In this document: positions 1 through 5,614 of the stretch, in pieces | How positions within the stretch are numbered: the stretch's first letter is position 1 | How the letters are laid out: every line of letters begins with the position of its first letter | Assembly: GCA_022758935.1 (NCBI GenBank) | Contig: JAEMQG010000064.1 | Coordinates: 1-6,236, forward strand | Direction: 5' to 3' | From: Candidatus Nitrosopumilus sp. | Lineage (GTDB): Archaea > Thermoproteota > Nitrososphaeria > Nitrososphaerales > Nitrosopumilaceae | Length of the DNA: 6,236 nt | Position numbers and translations under genes: made by a program | Notes under the pieces: model-generated | Told to the model about the DNA's origin: nothing | Databases searched by the model: none | What the model saw: only the letters and a program-made list of their open reading frames with translations

Positions 1-285
1 GTATTTGAAAATGCGTGGGAATTAGCTAAAAAATCAGATTATTGGAGTGCCATGAATATTAATGGTTTAGCAACAGCAGCAACATTAAATTCGGATTCAA
101 AAATTATCGTAGATGCACTTGAAAAAGGAGCATATGGCGTATCAGTTTCAGGAAATGGGCCATCTATTGTAGCCATAACAAAAAAAGAAAATGAAATCAA
201 CATTAAAAAGATATTTTCAGTGTTAGAAGGAAGTGTAATAGTTTCTAAAGTTAACAATAAGAAGGCCGAAGTGTATGAGTTGTAA
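1..285 (+). CDS. aroK: Shikimate kinase, archaeal GHMP type (3' end only)
   Basis: Open from the window edge to a TAA at 283-285, giving the last 94 residues; the ATP-binding N-terminal part lies outside. The product should phosphorylate shikimate to shikimate 3-phosphate with ATP in the cytoplasm. Archaea use a GHMP-superfamily kinase for this step, unrelated to bacterial AroK. The visible part has the GHMP C-terminal glycine-rich motif (GVSVSGNGPS, visible residues 46-55), preceded by a helical stretch with W15, N21 and G22 (SAMNINGLA) that resembles archaeal shikimate kinases. The fold alone could also fit another GHMP kinase such as homoserine kinase. The specific call rests on the immediate overlap with aroA, which consumes the product. 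The end of the gene overlaps aroA by 11 nt in another frame, so the two are probably co-transcribed and translationally coupled. Confidence 0.85.
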   Translation, partial: VFENAWELAKKSDYWSAMNINGLATAATLNSDSKIIVDALEKGAYGVSVSGNGPSIVAITKKENEINIKKIFSVLEGSVIVSKVNNKKAEVYEL

Positions 286-1543
286 GGTAGAAAAATCTAA
301 ATTGTCAGGACATATTGTTTGTCCACCAAATAAGAGTTATTCTCATAGAGCAATTTTTCTTGCATCACTTGCAGGTAATAATAGTAAAATAGACAACGTA
401 TTGTTTTCTGCTGATACGATTGCAACAATTGAAGCATGTAGAAAATTTGGAGCCGAGATCGAAGAAGGTAGTACATCACTAATTGTTAAAAATTCCATAA
501 GAATGGATAAAATCGTACCGGAAATAGATGCAAAAAATTCAGGTACCACCATTAGAATTGCGGCAGGAATTGCAAGTCTATTCACTAAAGAGATTACGCT
601 CACAGGAGATTCAAGTCTTCAAAAAAGACCAATGATGCCATTACTAGATGCACTTGAGAGCATGGGAGCTAAATGTACTTCAACAAATGGAATGCCGCCA
701 ATTAAAATAACTGGAAAAATTTTAGGTGGTGAAATTTCAATTCCAGGAAATTTTTCTAGTCAGTTTATTTCGTCATTGTTAATTTGTGCACCTTTAACAG
801 AAAAAGGAATTAGTTTAAACATTAAAGAAAATTTAGTTTCAAAACCATATATCGATGCAACTATTGCGACGATGCGAAATTTTGGAGTAGGAGTACAAAC
901 GTTTATCCCATATAAAAAATATTACATCTCACCTCAAATTTACAAATCTACAACATTTACAGTTCCAATAGATTTTTCAAGTCTTGCAATACTTCTTTCA
1001 GCATCTGTATTAAATGGAAAAAACTTTGTAATTCATGGAAACATTGGAAATCTGCCTCAAGGTGATGAAGTGTTTATTGATATCTTAGAACAATTAGGAG
1101 TTAAAGTTTCAGTAGATGAAGAACAAATAACAGTGCAATCTCCAGAAAAACTCAACGGAGGACGATTTGATTTAAGTAATTCGCCAGATCTGCTTCCACC
1201 ACTAGCAATATTGGCAATGAAAACAATAAACCCTATTGAAATAGTAAATGTAAAACATGCTAGATTAAAAGAAACAGATAGAATATCTATTTTAGCAAGG
1301 GAACTTGCAAAGATTGGAATTAAAACACAAGAAAAAGAAGATGGATTGATCTTAGAGTCGTCAAATGGATTTAGAGGTGCATCGTTAAATTCTGAAAATG
1401 ATCACAGATTATTCATGGTGTTTTGCATAGCTGGAATGTATCTTGGAGATTGTACTGTAACAGACCATGAATCAGTTGCAGTGTCATATCCAAATTTTAT
1501 CACAGAGATGAATAAATTTGGTGCAAAAATTACAATACAATAA
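275..1543 (+). CDS. aroA: 3-phosphoshikimate 1-carboxyvinyltransferase (EPSP synthase)
   Basis: Condenses shikimate 3-phosphate with phosphoenolpyruvate to give EPSP and phosphate. The 422 residues are a normal full length. Family motifs occur in order: NKSYSHR with K20, S21, R25; NSGTTIR at 88-94; R118-P119 in the LQKRP segment; SSQF at 161-164; SKPY at 189-192; catalytic-type D305; KETDR with K332, E333, R336; and NDHR with D376, H377, R378. These match the substrate- and PEP-binding residues known from the E. coli enzyme. The lysine in the E. coli KTFP segment (K411) has no counterpart: the aligned stretch is VSYP at 403-406, a version I recall from other archaeal and Gram-positive enzymes. 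The ATG at 275 gives the correct N-terminus, lies inside the end of the kinase gene, and has a weak GAAGG Shine-Dalgarno match at 261-265. Confidence 0.97.
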   Translation: MSCKVEKSKLSGHIVCPPNKSYSHRAIFLASLAGNNSKIDNVLFSADTIATIEACRKFGAEIEEGSTSLIVKNSIRMDKIVPEIDAKNSGTTIRIAAGIASLFTKEITLTGDSSLQKRPMMPLLDALESMGAKCTSTNGMPPIKITGKILGGEISIPGNFSSQFISSLLICAPLTEKGISLNIKENLVSKPYIDATIATMRNFGVGVQTFIPYKKYYISPQIYKSTTFTVPIDFSSLAILLSASVLNGKNFVIHGNIGNLPQGDEVFIDILEQLGVKVSVDEEQITVQSPEKLNGGRFDLSNSPDLLPPLAILAMKTINPIEIVNVKHARLKETDRISILARELAKIGIKTQEKEDGLILESSNGFRGASLNSENDHRLFMVFCIAGMYLGDCTVTDHESVAVSYPNFITEMNKFGAKITIQ

Positions 1544-1562
1544 AAAAACAATTTCAAAAAAA
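1542..1562 (-). terminator. Candidate minus-strand oligo-T terminator
   Basis: Two runs of seven A on the + strand (1542-1548 and 1556-1562) are seven-T runs on the - strand. They lie just left of the GC-rich structured element. Archaeal RNA polymerase commonly stops at oligo-T on the non-template strand, so these runs would suit a transcript leaving the structured element leftward. In an AT-rich genome such runs also arise by chance. Confidence 0.25.
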
Positions 1563-1571
1563 TAACTAAAA

Positions 1572-1662
1572 GATGAGAGGCGCGACCCTATATAGAGTGA
1601 AAAGCATTCTCCTCACCCGCATCGCCTTTGCGAAGATAACATGTGTTTTCGTAGAGTCGCGC
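1572..1662. ncRNA. GC-rich structured element, candidate non-coding RNA
   Basis: About half G+C by hand count, against roughly a third in the surrounding DNA. Manual folding gives a closing stem of seven perfect pairs (1580-1586 with 1656-1662), then one mismatch and four more pairs including a G-U (1588-1591 with 1651-1654). Inside are three hairpins: 1594-1599 with 1605-1610 (6 bp, 5-nt loop), 1618-1621 with 1629-1632 (4 bp, 7-nt loop), and 1635-1640 with 1645-1650 (one mismatch, 4-nt loop). The shape is cloverleaf-like, but no T-loop consensus or other tRNA signature is present on either strand. I do not recognise an RNA family. The strand is undecided: the oligo-T runs to the left favour the minus strand, and no clear TATA box decides it. 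It could also be the structured 3' UTR of aroA or a DNA-level site. Confidence 0.4.
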
Positions 1663-1682
1663 AAATTATTTGTTAGAATTTG

Positions 1683-1708
1683 CATGTTTCTTCATGTTTA
1701 CCATGTGT
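1683..1708. repeat. Three phased CATGTKT repeats
   Basis: The heptamers CATGTTT at 1683 and 1693 and CATGTGT at 1702 are spaced 10 and 9 bp apart, close to one DNA turn. A further CATGTGT lies at 1640-1646 inside the structured element. Such spacing fits binding of a protein to one face of the helix. The units are short and AT-rich, so chance is a fair explanation. Confidence 0.25.
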
Positions 1709-1736
1709 TATTGTATTATTTAAGATTTATTTATAA

Positions 1737-1772
1737 TTTTTACAAGTAATTAGAACAAATAACATAATTTTT
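1737..1772 (+). terminator. Candidate oligo-T terminator for the aroA transcript
   Basis: Two T5 runs on the + strand (1737-1741 and 1768-1772) are the first such runs downstream of the aroA stop, and they come before the aroC promoter. They are plausible archaeal termination points for the upstream aro transcript. No GC-rich hairpin directly precedes them. If they work, aroC starts a separate transcript. Confidence 0.25.
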
Positions 1773-1834
1773 GCTGATTAAAAAAAATAGAATTAAGGCA
1801 TCCGATCAAACCACTTTTCTACTATTTCTGTAAT

Positions 1835-1848
1835 GAGGAATTATAAGC
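1835..1848 (+). promoter_or_regulatory. Probable aroC promoter (BRE and TATA box), leaderless start
   Basis: TTATAA at 1841-1846 is preceded by purine-rich GAGGAA at 1835-1840, which could act as the BRE. The TATA centre lies about 25 bp before the aroC ATG at 1868. Archaeal transcription normally starts about 25 bp after the TATA centre, so the transcript would begin at or within a few bases of the start codon. The absence of a Shine-Dalgarno sequence before aroC agrees with a leaderless mRNA. Confidence 0.55.
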
Positions 1849-1867
1849 ATCAATTTGCCCTTACAAT

Positions 1868-2965
1868 ATGTTGCATGGAAGTTCAATCGGACATCGTCTT
1901 GTGCTAACTAGTTTTGGTGAGAGTCACGGAAAATCCATAGGGGCAGTGCTAGACGGTTGTCCTGCAGGATTGGAAATTGATGAAAAAGAAATTCAAAAAA
2001 TGTTAGATCTAAGAAAACCAGGTCAATCTATGATTTCAACCCAACGTAAGGAGGGAGACATCGTAGAAATTGTTTCAGGAGTTTTTAGAGGATATACAAC
2101 TGGAGCACCAGTTACAATGATAATTTACAATACCGATCAAAAATCAACAGACTATGAAAATTTGAAAACAAAACTTAGACCAGGACATTCAGATTATCCA
2201 GCCATGATAAAATATAATCATTTTAATGATCATAGAGGAGGAGGTAGATTCTCCGGGAGATTAACAGCTACGCATGTGATGGGAGGCGCAATTGCAAGGA
2301 AGTTATTATTAGTAACACTTGGAATTAAAACCAATTCATTTACAACACAAATTGGAAAAATAAAAATGGAAGGCGAATTTAATGAAAAAATGATTGGTTT
2401 AATTTATAAAAATGAAGTAAGATGTCCTGAAGAAGAAACAGCAAAAAAAATGAAGACGTCAATATTAGATGCTAGGAAAAAAGGAGATTCACTTGGAGGG
2501 ATAATTGAATCAATCACTACAGATGTTCCAGTTGGTTTAGGGGAACCAATTTTTAGTTCATTGGAATCTGATTTGAGTAAAGCAATATTTTCAATTCCAT
2601 CTGTGAAAGGAATTGAGTTTGGTTCAGGATTTGAAGGTTCAAAATTATATGGCTCAGAAAATAATGATCTATATACAATAAAAAAAGGTAGGATAATAAC
2701 AAAAACAAATAATTCGGGTGGAATTTTAGGGGGACTATCAAATGGTATGCCAATAACAATACGAATTGCATTTAAACCTGCATCATCAATAGCACAAAAA
2801 CAAATTACAGTAGACATTAAAACCAAAAAGCATGCAACATTACAAGTAAAAGGAAGACATGATCCATGTGTAGTTCCAAGAGCACCTCCAGTAGTAGATT
2901 CGTTAGTAGCTCTAACCTTGGCAGACCATGCTCTTTTAGCTGGTACAATAAAGTCCGTATTATAA
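1868..2965 (+). CDS. aroC: Chorismate synthase
   Basis: Catalyses the anti-1,4-elimination of phosphate from EPSP to give chorismate. It requires reduced FMN, which is not consumed overall. The 365 residues match the family's usual length. Signature segments are all present: FGESHG at 16-21 with the conserved H20; LRKPGQS at 48-54; RPGHSDYP at 104-111 with the second catalytic-type H107; DHRGGGRFSGR at 121-131; and the C-terminal GRHDP at 329-333 followed by PRAPPVVDS. The GRFSGRLTA form of the third block resembles archaeal and clostridial enzymes as I recall them. The ATG at 1868 places the first motif at the normal distance, and the next nearby ATG is out of frame. It is the first gene of a four-gene run and has its own likely promoter, 324 nt after aroA. 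No flavin reductase domain is fused to it. Confidence 0.97.
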   Translation: MLHGSSIGHRLVLTSFGESHGKSIGAVLDGCPAGLEIDEKEIQKMLDLRKPGQSMISTQRKEGDIVEIVSGVFRGYTTGAPVTMIIYNTDQKSTDYENLKTKLRPGHSDYPAMIKYNHFNDHRGGGRFSGRLTATHVMGGAIARKLLLVTLGIKTNSFTTQIGKIKMEGEFNEKMIGLIYKNEVRCPEEETAKKMKTSILDARKKGDSLGGIIESITTDVPVGLGEPIFSSLESDLSKAIFSIPSVKGIEFGSGFEGSKLYGSENNDLYTIKKGRIITKTNNSGGILGGLSNGMPITIRIAFKPASSIAQKQITVDIKTKKHATLQVKGRHDPCVVPRAPPVVDSLVALTLADHALLAGTIKSVL

Positions 2966-2969
2966 GAAA

Positions 2970-4340
2970 ATGGCTGAAATTAACGAACTTCGTGATAAAA
3001 TGGACGAAATCACCATTGAAATGATTAAGATGCTTAAAACAAGAACAAACGTTTCAAAAGAAATAGGAGAAATTAAAAAAAGCACAGGAAAAGGAATTAC
3101 AGATGAAACGCGGGAGGATAATTTGCGTACTAAGATAATCACGTTATGTGATGAATTAGATTTTGATGAATCAATTGCCATGAGATTTTTAAATTTTTTG
3201 CTTAACGAATCTGTTAAAATTCAATCAGACAATAAGCAAACTCATCTATCAATTTTTCTTAAAGCAAAATCGATGGAGTTAGAAGGTAAGAAAATCATCC
3301 ACATGGAAGTTGGAGAGCCTGATTTTTTACCACCTGAAATTGTAAAAAAAGCCCTTACAGAAGTTTTCGATAAAGGTTTTTTAAAATACGGTCAAGCACA
3401 GGGGATGCCATTGTTCAGAGACGCGATTGCAAAATATTCCTCTAAAAAATTTGGCGCAAGTGTTTCAAAAGACAACATAATAGTTAGTCCAGGTGCAAGA
3501 TTTTCAATTTTCATTACAATCAATACATTGTTGAATCCTGGAGATGAATTGATCATCATTGAACCAGCGTGGCCTGCATATAAGGAATGTGCATTAAATT
3601 CAGGAGTTAAAGTGAGAGTGATTTCTACTACGTTAGAAGGAAAATGGGAGCCATCAATTGAACAAATTAAGAAAGTCATCAATGCGAATACAAAAATGAT
3701 TGTATTGAACTATCCAAATAATCCAACAGGAAAAATTCTTCCAGAAAGATTGCAAGATGAGATTGTAAATTTAGCAATTGAAAACAATTTATACATTTTA
3801 AGTGATGAAATTTATTCTCAATATGCCTTCAAGAGTTGGAAAAGCGTATTATGCTATAATTATGATAAAAGTATCATTACACAGTCATTTTCAAAATCAC
3901 ATGCAATGACAGGATTTAGAATTGGCTATGCAATTGCAAGCTCCAAGATAATCAATAAACTATCCAAATTACAAGCACTTTGCCTCACAAATGTTTCTGA
4001 ACCTATTCAGTATATTGCTATGAAAGCATTAGAAGCAGACATAACAAACAACACTAATACAGTACAAACCAGAATAAATGTATTGGCTGAAAAAGCAAAA
4101 GAGATGCAATTGAATTTTGTTGTCCCAGATGGTGCAATGTACATTTTTGCGCGTGTTAATCAAGAGGGACTTAATGGGGCAGAATTTGCAAATAGTCTTT
4201 TGGAGAAAGGATTGGCAGTAGCCCCAGGAGAAGGATTTGGGGAATATCAGAATTTCATTAGAATATCGGCATGTCAAGACGAAAAAATACTAATTGAGGG
4301 AATGAACATACTTAGTAATACCATTGGAGATAAAAAATGA
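2970..4340 (+). CDS. Chorismate mutase (AroQ)-class I aminotransferase fusion
   Basis: A 456-residue protein of two enzymes. Residues 1 to about 88 form an AroQ-type chorismate mutase (chorismate to prephenate). R8, R25, K36, D45, R48, E49, S81 and Q85 match E. coli active-site residues R11, R28, K39, D48, R51, E52, S84 and Q88 at a constant offset of three. Residues from about 92 to the end form a fold-type I PLP aminotransferase. It has NNPTG at 250-254, D279 and Y282 contacting the cofactor, the Schiff-base K309 in SFSKS, R317 in GFRIGY, W201 in the PAW segment, and R431 as the likely substrate-carboxylate arginine. The amino acceptor may be prephenate (giving arogenate), 4-hydroxyphenylpyruvate or another 2-oxo acid; the sequence does not settle which. 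The gene starts 4 nt after aroC without a clear ribosome site and overlaps tyrA in an ATGA. No ACT regulatory domain is present. Confidence 0.93.
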   Translation: MAEINELRDKMDEITIEMIKMLKTRTNVSKEIGEIKKSTGKGITDETREDNLRTKIITLCDELDFDESIAMRFLNFLLNESVKIQSDNKQTHLSIFLKAKSMELEGKKIIHMEVGEPDFLPPEIVKKALTEVFDKGFLKYGQAQGMPLFRDAIAKYSSKKFGASVSKDNIIVSPGARFSIFITINTLLNPGDELIIIEPAWPAYKECALNSGVKVRVISTTLEGKWEPSIEQIKKVINANTKMIVLNYPNNPTGKILPERLQDEIVNLAIENNLYILSDEIYSQYAFKSWKSVLCYNYDKSIITQSFSKSHAMTGFRIGYAIASSKIINKLSKLQALCLTNVSEPIQYIAMKALEADITNNTNTVQTRINVLAEKAKEMQLNFVVPDGAMYIFARVNQEGLNGAEFANSLLEKGLAVAPGEGFGEYQNFIRISACQDEKILIEGMNILSNTIGDKK

Positions 4341-5188
4341 AAACCATAACAGTAATTGGTGCAGGGGGGCAAATGGGACAATGGTTTGTCAAGTATTTTT
4401 CAGAAATTGGTTTTGATGTAACAGGTTTTGATACTGAAAATAAAATTCTAGGTAAAGGAATAATCCAGTCAGATTCGTTAGTTGGTGGAATTTTGAAAGC
4501 AGATTATGTAGTATTATGTACACCAACAAGGAGAACACCTGAAATCATACGATTGATTGCAAAAGAGATGAAACGTGGAACATATTTAATTGAAATTTCA
4601 TCTGAAAAATCCAAAGTAGTTTCATCATTATTGAAAATGCCAGCAAAAATTAATCCAATATGCATTCACCCTATGTTTGGACCGGGTGCAAGATCCATTA
4701 AAGGACAAAATATAATTTCAATTCCAATAAAAGATGCCAAAAAAGAATTAGCTGTTGCAAAAGAACTTTTTGAGGGAGCAAATTTCATAACAATTGATGC
4801 AATAGAACATGATAAAAGAATTGCAGTCATATTGGGATTAACACATTTGATGAATCTTGTATTTGCAAACATAGTTTCAAAAGATGAAAAAATCTCATTA
4901 ACAGAAAAAATGTCTGGAACAACTTTTAGAGTTCAGAAAACTCTTGCCGAAAGTATTATGACAGAGTCACCAGAATTAATTGAAACCATAATAGCAAATC
5001 CAGAAATAAGAAGAGTTGCAGAAGAATTCTGGAAGGACATAGGAAAATTACTCACCGCAGTACAAGAATCAAAAACAGAGGAAGTAATAGAGTACATTAA
5101 GGCTTGTCAAACTAGGCTTTCTGCAAATACAAATTTAGATGCATCATATAAAAGATTGACAAAAATGGTAAATGCCGTTGAAAAATAA
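4337..5188 (+). CDS. tyrA: Prephenate/arogenate dehydrogenase
   Basis: NAD(P)-dependent oxidative decarboxylation of prephenate to 4-hydroxyphenylpyruvate, or of arogenate to tyrosine. The 283 residues are normal for a single-domain TyrA. A Rossmann fold opens with GAGGQMG at 8-14. D32 at the end of the second strand favours NAD over NADP. IHPMFGP at 110-116 contains the catalytic-type H111. H158-D159 and H170 lie in the helical C-terminal domain, where the family keeps histidines. The Arg of the TR-I/L-A segment that binds the substrate carboxylate in bacterial TyrA appears to be missing: FRVQKTLA at 198-205 aligns there, with K202 as a possible substitute. No ACT domain follows, so feedback control by tyrosine through that route is unlikely. 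The start lies in a 4-nt ATGA overlap and has a good GGAG site at 4326-4329, which suggests translational coupling. Confidence 0.92.
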   Translation: MKTITVIGAGGQMGQWFVKYFSEIGFDVTGFDTENKILGKGIIQSDSLVGGILKADYVVLCTPTRRTPEIIRLIAKEMKRGTYLIEISSEKSKVVSSLLKMPAKINPICIHPMFGPGARSIKGQNIISIPIKDAKKELAVAKELFEGANFITIDAIEHDKRIAVILGLTHLMNLVFANIVSKDEKISLTEKMSGTTFRVQKTLAESIMTESPELIETIIANPEIRRVAEEFWKDIGKLLTAVQESKTEEVIEYIKACQTRLSANTNLDASYKRLTKMVNAVEK

Positions 5189-5193
5189 ACAAA

Positions 5194-5598
5194 ATGCGCT
5201 CAACCAGGATTGTTACATCTTTTATTCAAGATGATCAAAAAATACTCATTCTTAAAAGAAGTAACAAAGTAAAAACAATGAAAGGGCTATGGGCAGGTGT
5301 TAGTGGAATAATAGAAAAAAATGAAGCGCCGTTAACTAGGGCAATAATTGAGATTTATGAAGAAACTGGTATTTTTGAAGACAAAATTAATTTGATCAGA
5401 ATTGCAGATGTGTTTAGAGTAAATTCGCCACAGTATGAAAATCATGAGTGGGAAATCTATGGATTTTTGTTTGGAGCAAAAAATCCACAAATTAAACTAA
5501 ATTGGGAAAATTCAGAATACAAGTGGATAGAGAAAGAGGAATTGCAAAAGTTCAGAACAGTTCCCAGTCTTGAAAAAGTATTATTCAATCTGTTGTAA
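5194..5598 (+). CDS. Nudix hydrolase of unknown substrate
   Basis: A 134-residue single-domain protein. Nudix enzymes hydrolyse nucleoside diphosphates linked to another moiety, with Mg2+. The Nudix box runs from G38 to I60 with correct spacing: G38, E44, then I52-E53-I54-Y55-E56-E57-T58-G59-I60. The metal-binding glutamates E53, E56 and E57 are intact. The arginine that opens the REUXEE core is isoleucine (I52), an unusual change. An N-terminal strand (RIVTSFI), the KGLWAGVSG turn before the box and a C-terminal YKWIEKEEL segment are typical of MutT-like members. It starts 5 nt after tyrA without a visible Shine-Dalgarno sequence, so it is probably the last gene of the aroC transcript. Its substrate cannot be read from the sequence. 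A housekeeping role is as likely as a link to aromatic metabolism. Its last 18 nt overlap the end of thiC on the opposite strand. Confidence 0.88.
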   Translation: MRSTRIVTSFIQDDQKILILKRSNKVKTMKGLWAGVSGIIEKNEAPLTRAIIEIYEETGIFEDKINLIRIADVFRVNSPQYENHEWEIYGFLFGAKNPQIKLNWENSEYKWIEKEELQKFRTVPSLEKVLFNLL

Positions 5599-5614
5599 TT
5601 TGTCTACTTTTTCA
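5571..5614. terminator. Inverted repeat at convergent gene ends, likely bidirectional terminator
   Basis: TGAAAAAGTA at 5571-5580 and TACTTTTTCA at 5605-5614 are perfect reverse complements. The 24-nt spacer holds both stop codons: thiC at 5581-5583 and the Nudix gene at 5596-5598. Each strand therefore reads CTTTTTC shortly after its own stop. Additional T-rich sequence follows on the + strand to 5624. Oligo-T on the non-template strand is the usual archaeal stop signal. The stem is AT-rich, so the T-runs may matter more than any hairpin. Confidence 0.5.

Noticed and set aside
1580..1662. A tRNA, possibly intron-bearing, because of the 7-bp closing stem and cloverleaf shape
   Set aside because: Neither strand has the T-loop GTTCRA consensus, the position 8-9 bases or a D-loop pattern, and the arm lengths do not match.
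1570..1662. Box C/D guide RNA, from AAGATGA at 1570-1576 resembling a C box
   Set aside because: The C box match has one mismatch and no CTGA D box lies within the usual distance; the nearest on this strand is near 1774.
1573..1749. A 58-codon open frame from ATG at 1573 to TAA at 1747-1749 in the aroA-aroC gap
   Set aside because: It runs through the GC-rich structured block and then into very AT-rich DNA. Its codon and residue makeup changes halfway and is rich in Phe, Tyr, Cys and Arg, unlike the neighbours. It has no clear ribosome site or known motif, and base pairing explains the block better.
1666..1762. A 9-bp inverted repeat, TTATTTGTT (1666-1674) and AACAAATAA (1754-1762)
   Set aside because: It is entirely AT-rich and the arms are 79 nt apart. 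Such matches are expected by chance in this composition.
2404..2826. A 140-codon minus-strand frame inside aroC and similar antisense frames elsewhere
   Set aside because: They lie opposite strongly conserved enzymes, carry no recognisable motif and are shadows of the real genes.
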